Source of the DNA: Mesorhizobium sp.
GTDB lineage: Bacteria > Pseudomonadota > Alphaproteobacteria > Rhizobiales > Rhizobiaceae
Assembly (NCBI GenBank): GCA_004963905.1
Contig: SUGL01000039.1
Location: forward strand, 1 to 55,278
DNA length: 55,278 bases
Direction: 5' to 3'
The notes under the pieces are model-generated. The model was not told where the DNA came from. It saw only the letters and a program-made list of their open reading frames with translations, and searched no databases. The position numbers and the translations under genes are program-made. Positions 8,049-15,460 of this stretch are shown here, one piece after another (the first letter of the stretch is position 1; every line of letters begins with the position of its first letter).

Positions 8049-8097
8049 GGCCATGATCCCAAAAAGTGGGAACCGGTTTTTGGAAAAGATCATGGTC
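8049..8097. repeat. 49-bp palindromic element, copy 3
   Basis: Arms GGCCATGATC and GATCATGGTC enclose CCAAAAAGTGGGAACCGG. It overlaps the 5' end of the acetyltransferase gene: one possible start ATG (8053) is in the left arm and another (8092) in the right arm, so the element contributes either a start codon or N-terminal residues. Confidence 0.85.
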
Positions 8098-8625
8098 GAA
8101 CGAGAAGATAGCTACGATTTTCGTCCGGTCACCGAAAAGGACCTGCCGATGATCGCCGGCTGGCTGGCCAAGCCGCATCTCGCGCAATGGTGGGGAGATC
8201 CGGAGATTGAGATCGCCGAAATCCGCGAGCATATCTCGTCGGTTTCGGTGGAGCCGCTGATCGTCGAGCTGGACGGCAAGCCGATCGCCTACCTGCAGAG
8301 CTACGATCCGCATCTCGAGGACGACCATCCTTATGCCGACCAGCCGTTCGGCACGCTGGGCATCGATCTGTCGATCGGCCCGGCGGAGCTGGTCGGCATC
8401 GGCCATGGCTCGGCGATTGTCCGCCAGTTCGTCGGGGAACTGTTCGAGGAAGGCGCGCCGCGCGTCGTCATCGATCCGCATCCGGACAATGGCCGCGCCA
8501 TCCGCGCCTATGAGAAGGCCGGCTTCAGGCCGATCGGCCGCAGGCATTCGGAATATGGGGACGTCGTGCTGATGGCCGTCGACGCGGCCGAAGCCGACAC
8601 GGGAAGAGGGGGACTGACCAGATGA
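8053..8625 (+). CDS. GNAT acetyltransferase, AAC(6')-like
   Basis: A GNAT-fold N-acetyltransferase of about 190 residues, related to the aminoglycoside 6'-acetyltransferase/AacA4 and IucB-like branch: FRPVTEKDLPMIAGWL, AQWWGDPE, LGIDLSIG, then the acetyl-CoA loop (GIGHGSAIVRQF) and VIDPHPDNGRAIRAYEKAGF. The substrate is unknown; aminoglycoside activity should not be assumed. Two starts compete. ATG 8053 has a good upstream AGGAAAAGG but makes the first ~13 residues repeat-encoded; ATG 8092 begins at the edge of conservation (MVEREDSYDFRP). The stop overlaps the DUF2585 start by four bases. Family is sure, start uncertain. Confidence 0.8.
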   Translation: MIPKSGNRFLEKIMVEREDSYDFRPVTEKDLPMIAGWLAKPHLAQWWGDPEIEIAEIREHISSVSVEPLIVELDGKPIAYLQSYDPHLEDDHPYADQPFGTLGIDLSIGPAELVGIGHGSAIVRQFVGELFEEGAPRVVIDPHPDNGRAIRAYEKAGFRPIGRRHSEYGDVVLMAVDAAEADTGRGGLTR

Positions 8626-9221
8626 CCGCATCCGGAGAGGACAAAACGCTGTCGGCCTATGAAGACAGCTGGCGCATGGGGCTTCTCATCGTGCTCGCCT
8701 TGGTCATCTTCCAGGCCGGCGCCCTCTACGGCATGGGCCACCCGCCGATCTGCACCTGCGGCTACGTCAAGCTCTGGCACGGCGTGGTGAACAGTTCGGA
8801 GAATTCCCAGCATATCGCCGACTGGTACACCTTCTCGCACGTCATCCACGGCTTCCTGTTCTATGCGCTGGCATGGGCACTGTTTCCGCGCTCGCCGGTC
8901 GGGCTGAGGCTGGCTTTCGCCGTCCTCATCGAGGGTGGATGGGAACTCCTGGAAAACAGCCCTTTCATCATCGACCGCTATCGCGCCGGCACTATCTCTC
9001 TCAACTACTACGGCGACTCAATCATCAACTCGGTGTCCGATACGCTGTTCATGGCGCTGGGATTTGTGATGGCGCGAAAGCTCCCTATATGGGTGATCGT
9101 GGTCCTGGCGCTCGTTTTCGAGCTCGGCACGGGCTACATCATCCGGGACAATCTGACGCTCAACGTGATCATGCTGCTGCATCCGTTCGAGTCCATCAAG
9201 CAGTGGCAAAGTGGAATTTGA
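8622..9221 (+). CDS. DUF2585 (UPF0314) membrane protein
   Basis: A 199-residue inner-membrane protein with about five hydrophobic segments. It shows the DUF2585 pattern: MGHPPICTCGYVKLWHG, SQHIADWYTFSHVIHGFLFY, a GGWELLENSPFIIDRYR core and GDSIINSVSDTLFMALGF. The conserved Cys-Cys, His, Glu and Asp residues face the membrane region and might bind metal or lipid, but no function is known to me. It starts by ATGA overlap with the GNAT gene and ends five bases before hslU, so the three genes are coupled. Confidence 0.9.
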   Translation: MTASGEDKTLSAYEDSWRMGLLIVLALVIFQAGALYGMGHPPICTCGYVKLWHGVVNSSENSQHIADWYTFSHVIHGFLFYALAWALFPRSPVGLRLAFAVLIEGGWELLENSPFIIDRYRAGTISLNYYGDSIINSVSDTLFMALGFVMARKLPIWVIVVLALVFELGTGYIIRDNLTLNVIMLLHPFESIKQWQSGI

Positions 9222-9226
9222 GTATT

Positions 9227-10537
9227 ATGAGCACCTTCTCCCCCCGCGAAATCGTTTCGGAACTCGACCGCTTCATCATCGGCCAGAAGGACGCCAAGCG
9301 CGCCGTGGCGATCGCCTTGCGCAACCGCTGGCGCCGCCAGCAGCTGGAAGGCCAGATGCGCGAAGAGGTGATGCCGAAGAACATCCTGATGATCGGCCCG
9401 ACCGGCGTCGGCAAGACCGAAATCTCGCGCCGCCTGGCGCGGCTCGCCAGCGCGCCTTTCGTCAAGGTCGAGGCCACCAAGTTCACCGAGGTCGGCTATG
9501 TCGGTCGCGACGTCGAGCAGATCGTGCGCGATCTCGTCGAGGTCGCCATCGGCCTGACGCGCGAGAAGATGCGGGAGGACGTCAAGGCACGCGCCCACAT
9601 CAACGCCGAAGAGCGGGTGCTCGAAGCGCTGGTCGGCAAGACCGCGAGCCCGGCCACGCGCGACAGCTTCCGCAAGAGGCTGCGCGATGGCGAGCTCGAC
9701 GACAAGGAGATCGAGATCGAGGTGGCCGACACAGGCACCGGCGGCATGCCGGGCTTCGAGATCCCCGGCATGCCCGGCGCCAATATCGGCGTGCTCAACA
9801 TCAACGACATGCTGTCGAAGGCGATGGGCGGCCGCAGGACCAAGACCCGCAAGACGACGGTGAAAGAATCCTACGCGCTTCTGATCAACGACGAGTCCGA
9901 CAAGCTGCTCGATCAGGACGAGGTGGTGCGCCGCGCGCTGGAGTCGGCCGAGAATGACGGCATCGTGTTCCTGGACGAAATCGACAAGATCGCGGCCAGA
10001 AGCGACATTTCGGGCGGTCCCTCGCGCGAAGGCGTCCAGCGCGATCTGCTGCCGCTGGTCGAAGGCACCACCGTCGCGACCAAATACGGGCCGATCAAGA
10101 CGGACCATATCCTGTTCATCGCCTCGGGCGCCTTCCATGTCTCCAAGCCCTCGGACCTTTTGCCGGAGCTGCAGGGCCGCTTGCCGATCCGCGTCGAATT
10201 GCGTGCCCTGGAGAAGGAGGACTTCGTCCGCATCCTCACCGAGACGGAAGCCAGCCTCATCAAGCAGTATATCGCGCTGATGAAGACCGAAGGCGTCGAG
10301 TTGACGTTCACCGACGACGCCATCGATTCGCTCGCCGGCATTGCCGTCGAGCTCAATGCCAATGTCGAGAACATCGGCGCCAGACGCCTTCAGACGGTGA
10401 TGGAGCGGGTGCTGGACGAGATTTCCTACGACGCGCCGGATCGCCACGGCACGGCGGTCACCATCGATGCCGACTATGTGCAGAAGCATGTCGGCGACCT
10501 GTCGCGGAACACCGATCTGTCGCGGTTCATTCTCTAA
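9227..10537 (+). CDS. hslU: HslUV protease ATPase subunit HslU
   Basis: A 436-residue AAA+ unfoldase that feeds substrates to HslV. The Walker A GPTGVGKT is at residues 57-64, Walker B is VFLDEIDK, and sensor/arginine-finger region residues follow. The I-domain lies between (about 110-230, with a Gly/Met/Pro-rich GGMPGFEIPGMPG stretch). The C-terminus LSRFIL is the tail that docks into HslV. The start is ATG 9227, five bases after the DUF2585 stop; the same frame is open further upstream but that part overlaps DUF2585 and is not coding. Confidence 0.97.
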   Translation: MSTFSPREIVSELDRFIIGQKDAKRAVAIALRNRWRRQQLEGQMREEVMPKNILMIGPTGVGKTEISRRLARLASAPFVKVEATKFTEVGYVGRDVEQIVRDLVEVAIGLTREKMREDVKARAHINAEERVLEALVGKTASPATRDSFRKRLRDGELDDKEIEIEVADTGTGGMPGFEIPGMPGANIGVLNINDMLSKAMGGRRTKTRKTTVKESYALLINDESDKLLDQDEVVRRALESAENDGIVFLDEIDKIAARSDISGGPSREGVQRDLLPLVEGTTVATKYGPIKTDHILFIASGAFHVSKPSDLLPELQGRLPIRVELRALEKEDFVRILTETEASLIKQYIALMKTEGVELTFTDDAIDSLAGIAVELNANVENIGARRLQTVMERVLDEISYDAPDRHGTAVTIDADYVQKHVGDLSRNTDLSRFIL

Positions 10538-10555
10538 CTGCTGACTTGGCGATGT

Positions 10556-10581
10556 GTGGCCAGATGGTACCATCTGGCCAC
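10556..10581 (+). terminator. Perfect 26-bp palindrome after hslU
   Basis: A fully self-complementary 26-base sequence beginning GTGGCCAGATGG, centred on TACC, and followed by CTTTCG. It starts 18 bases after the hslU stop. The T tract is short, so it may be a weak intrinsic terminator or a 3'-end stabilising hairpin for the hslV-hslU transcript. Confidence 0.6.
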
Positions 10582-10655
10582 CTTTCGTTCCGGCGGAAGC
10601 TTGCCTCGTCTCGACTCTCCCGGCCGCTTTACCTAGGTTGCCGCCGATTCCGAAA

Positions 10656-10699
10656 GCAATTTCAGGAAAAGTGCGCAGCGGTTTTCCATCCGAAATTGC
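10656..10699. repeat. 44-bp palindromic repeat, GCAATTTC family
   Basis: Inverted arms GCAATTTC and GAAATTGC enclose GGAAAAGTGCGCAGCGGTTTTCC, followed by an A-rich ATAAAAACAAA. A shortened relative lies at 18188-18216. This is a second family of rhizobial intergenic palindromes, distinct from the CATGATC family. It lies just upstream of the DUF1402 gene. Confidence 0.75.
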
Positions 10700-10759
10700 A
10701 TAAAAACAAATAGTTGGAGTGGGCCGGTGGCAGCTGGGCCCGCTCCAGGGCGGCGGCGC

Positions 10760-11719
10760 ATGAAGAAACGCGTACTTCTCTTCCTCGGTCTGGCGTTGGC
10801 GGCGGCGGTGGCAACGGCCAACGCTGCGACCATGGTGCCGCCGGGCAATCGCAACAGCGTGCAGCCCGACATCCCCGGCGCCTCCAGCCGGCGTACCCAG
10901 GCCACCAACACCACCTTCCAGGCCAAGTACCGCAAGGTCTACGCGCTGTTGCAGAACGACGCCGAGCTGCGTGGCAAGATCAAGAAGGCGGCGGCCGCCT
11001 ATGGCATCGATCCGATGCACATTGTCGGCGCCATCGTCGGCGAGCACACCTACAATGTCGATGCCTACGACCGGCTGCAGACCTATTACGTCAAGGCGAT
11101 GTCATATCTGTCGAGCAAGCTCACCTTTGCCTATGACGGCGAGGATGTCGGCGATTTCGTCCAGCGGCCGGAATTCAAGAAATGCGCCGGCATGGACGAC
11201 AGCTACGATCTTTGGGAATGCCGCGAGCAGGTGTGGAACCATTCCTTCCGCGGCAAGACCGTCGGCGGTGAAAGCTTCCCCAACGACCGGTTCGGCGCCA
11301 CCTTCTTCCAGCCTTACTATGCCGGCCAGACGTTCGGCCTCGGCCAGCTCAACCCGCTGACGGCGCTGCAGATGAGCGACCTGGTGCACAAGGTTTCCGG
11401 CTTGCCCAAGCTCGATGTCGAGGATCCCAACTCGGTCTACAAGACCATCATGGATCCGGATCTGACCCTGCCTTACGTCGCCGCAACGATCAGGAAGTCG
11501 ATCGACGCCTATAAAGGCATCGCCGGCTTCGACATCTCGCACAATCCGGGCCTCACCGCCACGCTCTACAATGTCGGCAATCCCGAGCAGCGCGCCTACG
11601 CGCTGAAAGAGGAGAACGAGAAGCGCCGCGCTGCGGGAGAGCCGGAAAAGCTGCCCGAGGAGAATTATTACGGCTGGCTGGTCAACGACAAGCTGGACGA
11701 GCTGAAGGCGCTGTTCTAG
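10760..11719 (+). CDS. Secreted DUF1402 protein
   Basis: A 319-residue exported protein. The start ATG 10760 gives a clean Sec signal peptide (KKR, then a Leu/Ala core ending ATANA, about residue 22). The mature part matches the DUF1402 family: GIDPMHIVGAIVGEHTYNVDAYD, CAGMDDSYDLWECREQVW, QTFGLGQLNPLTAL, LTATLYNVGNPEQRA. The Glu in IVGEH, the GLGQLNP segment and the YNVGNP end resemble the layout of lysozyme-like lytic transglycosylases (catalytic Glu, G-x-GQ-x-x-P, YN-G), so a cell-wall role in the periplasm is plausible but inferred. It stands alone between hslU and a convergent operon. Confidence 0.85.
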   Translation: MKKRVLLFLGLALAAAVATANAATMVPPGNRNSVQPDIPGASSRRTQATNTTFQAKYRKVYALLQNDAELRGKIKKAAAAYGIDPMHIVGAIVGEHTYNVDAYDRLQTYYVKAMSYLSSKLTFAYDGEDVGDFVQRPEFKKCAGMDDSYDLWECREQVWNHSFRGKTVGGESFPNDRFGATFFQPYYAGQTFGLGQLNPLTALQMSDLVHKVSGLPKLDVEDPNSVYKTIMDPDLTLPYVAATIRKSIDAYKGIAGFDISHNPGLTATLYNVGNPEQRAYALKEENEKRRAAGEPEKLPEENYYGWLVNDKLDELKALF

Positions 11720-11737
11720 TCGCCTGAGCCTTGGGAC

Positions 11738-12547
11738 TCAGTAGCCTTCGGACGCTAGGTACGTCTCGAATTTGCGCATTTCCTCGGGATCCGCCTCCAC
11801 TATGTGGCGCGGCCCCGGATAGGCGCCGGACTGGATATCGTCCGCGTATTCGCGGAAGGCGGCGATGCGCTCGTCCTGGAGGCGCTCGAACTCCGCCGCG
11901 AAGTCGCGGTAGCGCTTGGCGTGGCGCGGATAGTGGCCGCGATTGCTGCCGAGCACGTCTTCCGAGAACAGATATTGCGCGTCGCAGCCGGCGCCGGCGC
12001 CCATGGAAATCATGATCAGCGAGGTGCGCCGCGAGATGGCGGCGCCGACGCCCGCCGGCACCACCTCGATCTCCGCTGCGAAGGCGCCGGCCGCTTCGAG
12101 GTCCTTGACCTGCTTCCACACGAAGGCGGCGCTTTCGGCCGTCTTGCCGACCGCCTTGAAGCCGCCCGTCCAGGTCGCGTGCGCAGGGATCAGGCCGACG
12201 TGACCGCAGACCGGAATGTGCTCGTCGCGCAGCCGGCGGATGGTCTGCAGGCTGGCCGAGCAGTACATCGCGTCGGCGCTCGCGGCGCGCAGCTTGACCG
12301 CCATGCGCAGGATCTCGTTCGTGGTGGCGCCCAGCTTGATGCGTTCGTCGCCAGGAATGGCGAAGCAGGTGGGCGCCGCGTCGCGAAAGCGCGGGTCGAA
12401 CATGAGATCATAGGGGACCGAGATGAGGTCGATGCCGGCCCGCTCCGCGGCCTCGGCCTCCTCCAGCGAGAAGACGCGCAGCTTCGAAAGCTGCCGCCTG
12501 CCCTTCAACGACCGCAAGTCGGCGACGGTCGGTCTGCTGCGTGCCAT
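11738..12547 (-). CDS. Divergent PanB/ketopantoate hydroxymethyltransferase-like aldolase
   Basis: A 269-residue barrel of the PEP mutase/PanB superfamily. Similarity to 3-methyl-2-oxobutanoate hydroxymethyltransferase is best in IPVCGHVGLIPAHATWTGGF and LEAAGAFAAEIEVVP, where the PanB general-base Glu is kept. The N-terminal metal-binding VGDS motif is absent (the region reads LISVPYDLMFDP) and the VKIEGG lysine segment reads MYCSASLQT, so it is unlikely to be the housekeeping PanB. The start ATG 12547 follows GGGAGCGAGG; an upstream TTG at 12571 is less likely. It is the last gene of the mocDEF-like operon, 34 bases after the reductase. An inferred role is handling a one-carbon or aldol product of the upstream oxygenase. 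Confidence 0.7.
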   Translation of the reverse strand: MARSRPTVADLRSLKGRRQLSKLRVFSLEEAEAAERAGIDLISVPYDLMFDPRFRDAAPTCFAIPGDERIKLGATTNEILRMAVKLRAASADAMYCSASLQTIRRLRDEHIPVCGHVGLIPAHATWTGGFKAVGKTAESAAFVWKQVKDLEAAGAFAAEIEVVPAGVGAAISRRTSLIMISMGAGAGCDAQYLFSEDVLGSNRGHYPRHAKRYRDFAAEFERLQDERIAAFREYADDIQSGAYPGPRHIVEADPEEMRKFETYLASEGY

Positions 12548-12581
12548 GTCCTTGATCCTCGCTCCCTGCAATTTGACCGGA

Positions 12582-13811
12582 CTATGCCGCCAGCAGCGAC
12601 TTCAGCTTGACCGCTTGCGAGCCGAGCGCTTCCGGCGTCGGCGCCGCTCGCCTGGCGATCAGCATCTCCGCCAGGCGGATGTCGCGCGCCACCGCATTGC
12701 CGGGGCCGATGCCGCTCGCGGCGACCAGCCGTCCGTCCTCGGCAAGGTGGAAGAGAATGAAGGCGCCGTCGTCGAGGTCGCGTCGCACGATCGAGCGGCC
12801 TTCGTCGGAAAGGCCGGCGATCTGCAGGGTGAGTCCGTACTGATCAGACCAGAACCACGGCACGGCGGCATGCGCCTCGTTGGCGCCGAGCATGTTCTTG
12901 GCGGCGAGAGCGCCCTGCTCCTGCGCGTTGCGCCAGGCTTCCAGCCGCACGCGCCGCCCGCCATAGACGGCCAGCGGGAACGAGCAGCAGTCGCCGGCGG
13001 CAAAGATATCGGGATCCTCGGTGCGCAACGTTCCATCGACCGCGATGCCGTTGTCGATCGCCAGCCCCGCTTCGGCGGCGAGCGCCGTCACCGGCACGGC
13101 GCCGATGCCGATGACGGCGAGATCGGCGACGACTTCCTGCCCATCGGCAAGCATGATGCGAACCTCGGCGCCGTCATCGGCGATCGCCGCGATGCCCTGT
13201 CCGGTGAGCACCTTCACGCCTTCGGCCTCATGCGCCTTGTGGATGATTTCGGCGATCTCGGCCGGCACGCCGCGCATCAGGATGCGCTGCTGCGCTTCCA
13301 GCACCGTGACGGTCGCGCCGAGCTTGCGCGCCGAAGCGGCAAGCTCGAGGCCGATGAAGCCACCGCCGATGATGGCGACGGGGTTTCCTGCGCTGAGATG
13401 GGCGCGGATGGCGAGCGCGTCGTTGAAGGTCCTGAGATAGACGCAGCGCCGCCCAAGGCCCGGCATCGGCAGTTTGCGCGGCACGGATCCGGTCGCGAGC
13501 AGCAGCTTGTCATAGGCAAGCGAGGAGCCGTCTGAAAGGCGCACGAGATGCGCGTCGCGGTCGATTGCCACGGCCCGGACGGAATGGATGTGGCGGATCG
13601 AGCGGTCGGCCAGAAGCTCGTCGCTGGCGATCGCCTTGATCAGCGGCGCCTCGCTGGTCATCGCTTCCTTCGACAGCGGCGGCCGTTCGTAGGGCAGATG
13701 CGGCTCGTCGCCCACCAGGGTCACCAGCCCTTCGTAACCGAGATCGCGCAGGGTAAGCGCGGCGCGCCCGCCGCACTCGCCGGCGCCGATGACGACCATT
13801 CCTCCCGCCAT
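12582..13811 (-). CDS. mocF: FAD/NADH ferredoxin reductase, MocF/rhodocoxin-reductase type
   Basis: A 409-residue pyridine-nucleotide-disulphide-type reductase passing electrons from NAD(P)H through FAD to a ferredoxin. It has the N-terminal FAD motif VVIGAGECGGRAA, the PPLSKE segment typical of the rhodocoxin/putidaredoxin reductase group, the second dinucleotide fold AIIGGGFIGLELAA, and DIFAAGDCCSF for the FAD ribityl site. The start is the ATG at 13811, five bases after the Rieske gene; ATG 13799 is another option. Its place directly behind the ferredoxin makes that protein its likely acceptor. Naming as mocF rests on the D-E-F order known from rhizopine catabolism loci. Confidence 0.85.
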   Translation of the reverse strand: MAGGMVVIGAGECGGRAALTLRDLGYEGLVTLVGDEPHLPYERPPLSKEAMTSEAPLIKAIASDELLADRSIRHIHSVRAVAIDRDAHLVRLSDGSSLAYDKLLLATGSVPRKLPMPGLGRRCVYLRTFNDALAIRAHLSAGNPVAIIGGGFIGLELAASARKLGATVTVLEAQQRILMRGVPAEIAEIIHKAHEAEGVKVLTGQGIAAIADDGAEVRIMLADGQEVVADLAVIGIGAVPVTALAAEAGLAIDNGIAVDGTLRTEDPDIFAAGDCCSFPLAVYGGRRVRLEAWRNAQEQGALAAKNMLGANEAHAAVPWFWSDQYGLTLQIAGLSDEGRSIVRRDLDDGAFILFHLAEDGRLVAASGIGPGNAVARDIRLAEMLIARRAAPTPEALGSQAVKLKSLLAA

Positions 13812-13816
13812 CGCCG

Positions 13817-14131
13817 TCACCCGACCTGAATGAGGACTTTGCCGGCGTCGACCTTGACCGGATAGGTCTTGAGGTTGACGCAGACCGGCGCGCCGCGGGC
13901 ATCGCCGGTCTTGTAGTTGAAGCGGCCATTGTGCTTCGGGCATTCGATGATGTCGTCCATCACCAGTCCGTCGGCCAGATGCACCTTCTCATGCGAGCAC
14001 AGGCCGTCGGTCGCGAAATATTCGTCGTCCGGGCTGCGATAGATGGCGTAGGTGCGGCCGGCGTGATCGAACCGCATCACGTCTTCTTCGTCGATGTCTC
14101 CGGCCGTGCAGGCCTCGACCCAGTCGCTCAT
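13817..14131 (-). CDS. mocE: Rieske-type ferredoxin, MocE-like
   Basis: A 104-residue soluble Rieske [2Fe-2S] protein. The cluster ligands are Cys45-x-His47 (CSHEKVHLADG) and Cys64-x-x-His67 (CPKHNGRF). It is small, with no catalytic domain, as expected for an electron carrier between the reductase and the oxygenase. The start ATG 14131 is chosen because GGAGG lies six bases upstream; a TTG at 14146 would add five residues. It lies between the desaturase-type oxygenase and the reductase. This is the arrangement of rhizobial mocD-mocE-mocF, where the trio is proposed to oxidise O-methyl-scyllo-inosamine. Confidence 0.9.
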   Translation of the reverse strand: MSDWVEACTAGDIDEEDVMRFDHAGRTYAIYRSPDDEYFATDGLCSHEKVHLADGLVMDDIIECPKHNGRFNYKTGDARGAPVCVNLKTYPVKVDAGKVLIQVG

Positions 14132-14177
14132 GTCGTCCTCCAGCAAAGATTTGATAGCCGGCTTGCGTCGGGACCGA

Positions 14178-15284
14178 TCACTCGGCCGCGACCGCTGCCG
14201 GATTGTCGTTGTGCAGCTCTTCCCGATAGGGCTTTGCCGTCGCCGGCAGCTCGCGCTTGATGAAATAGTCCTCGTTGCGCAGCTGGCGCAGGAAGACGGG
14301 GATCATCTCTCGATAGCCGGCCAGGATCGACGGCGTCGGCGCCGGCAAATCGTGCTTGATCAGCTCGTGCAGCTTGGGCAGCGCATGGTAGGGCACCATC
14401 GGGAACATGTGGTGCTCAACATGGTAGTTCATGTTCCAGTAGATGAACCGGCTGATCGGGTTCATGTAGACGGTGCGGCTGTTCAAGCGGTGGTCGACGA
14501 CATTCTCGGCAAGGCCGCCATGCTGCAGCAGCCCGGTCATCACATGGTGCCAGGCGCCATAAAGGCGGGGCAGGCCGACGAGCATCAGCGGCAGCCATGA
14601 ATGCAGATAGAGCGCCAGCGCGATGGTCGCGATGTAGATGGCGAGCCAGATGCGGGCGGCGCGGATGGCCTTCGGCTGCTCCTGTTCCGGAATGAAGGTC
14701 TTTTCCGCGACGCTGATGACGCCGGCGGCGTTGCGCACCATGTCGGTCATCGCGTGCCAGGCGTCGAGGATGCCGAAGAAGTTCAGGACAAGGCGCAGAA
14801 GGTCCGGCGGCCGCATGACGGCGATCTCCGGGTCGCGGCCGACGATGATGGTGTCGGTGTGGTGGCGCGTATGGCTCCAGCGCCATGTCACCGGATTGCG
14901 CATAATCATGAAGCAGGCGAGCTGATAGACGGCATCGTTCATCCACTGCGTGCGGAAGGCCGTGCCGTGGCCGCATTCGTGCCAGCGGGAATCGGTCGAG
15001 GAACCGTAGAGCGTGCCATAGACGAAGAAGAACGGCACGCACCACCAGCTGCCCCAGAACCAGGCGCCGCCGGCGCCGCTTAGGATCAGCGCGCCGAGCC
15101 AGATGACGGTGTCGCGGATCGCCGGCTGGTCGGAGCGCTGCATCAGCTCCTTCATCTGCTTGCGCGGGATCTCGGTGTGGTACCACTCGGCCGCCGAAAG
15201 CCCGTTCTCGACCGCCAGCCTGGCGTCGCGGCCGGTCAGGCTGTAGTCGCGTCCGGACGCTGCCGGAGACGTGATTGCCGTCAT
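14178..15284 (-). CDS. mocD: Membrane di-iron oxygenase (fatty-acid-desaturase fold), MocD-like
   Basis: A 368-residue integral membrane protein with the three histidine boxes of the desaturase/hydroxylase superfamily: HECGH (102-106), HTRHH (138-142) and HVEHH (288-292, in NYHVEHH). Membrane segments flank them (about 58-95, 115-130, 210-240). This box spacing is shared by MocD, reported in rhizobia as the oxygenase component of rhizopine breakdown. The start ATG 15284 is preferred over 15299, because GGAGG then sits seven bases upstream. It is the first gene of the operon mocD-mocE-mocF-PanB-like and faces a LacI regulator. It could equally hydroxylate a lipid; the substrate is not proven by sequence. 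Confidence 0.85.
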   Translation of the reverse strand: MTAITSPAASGRDYSLTGRDARLAVENGLSAAEWYHTEIPRKQMKELMQRSDQPAIRDTVIWLGALILSGAGGAWFWGSWWCVPFFFVYGTLYGSSTDSRWHECGHGTAFRTQWMNDAVYQLACFMIMRNPVTWRWSHTRHHTDTIIVGRDPEIAVMRPPDLLRLVLNFFGILDAWHAMTDMVRNAAGVISVAEKTFIPEQEQPKAIRAARIWLAIYIATIALALYLHSWLPLMLVGLPRLYGAWHHVMTGLLQHGGLAENVVDHRLNSRTVYMNPISRFIYWNMNYHVEHHMFPMVPYHALPKLHELIKHDLPAPTPSILAGYREMIPVFLRQLRNEDYFIKRELPATAKPYREELHNDNPAAVAAE

Positions 15285-15397
15285 TGCGGGTTCCTCCATC
15301 AGCGCTTGGCGAATGGCCCTCGGCTATGCCGCGGCTCGCCTGTGGCTGGCTTCGACTTCACCATAGCGCCAAGCCATGATAGTCTCAACGTCACAAA

Positions 15398-15410
15398 GAT
15401 AGATTCTATC
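15398..15410. promoter_or_regulatory. Candidate LacI operator, mocD/lacI divergent region
   Basis: A 13-base near-perfect inverted repeat, GATAGATTCTATC, about half-way between the divergent mocD start and the LacI regulator start, followed by a half-site CCTATC. Size and symmetry fit a LacI-family dimer site. Binding is inferred. Confidence 0.45.
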
Positions 15411-15460
15411 ATTTCCTATCAGGATGAGCTATCTTGAGTCGAACTGGCGATGGAGCATTC

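Noticed and set aside
8873..9226. N-terminal extension of hslU
   Set aside because: It overlaps DUF2585 in another frame, and HslU proteins begin at the MSTFSPREIV segment at 9227.
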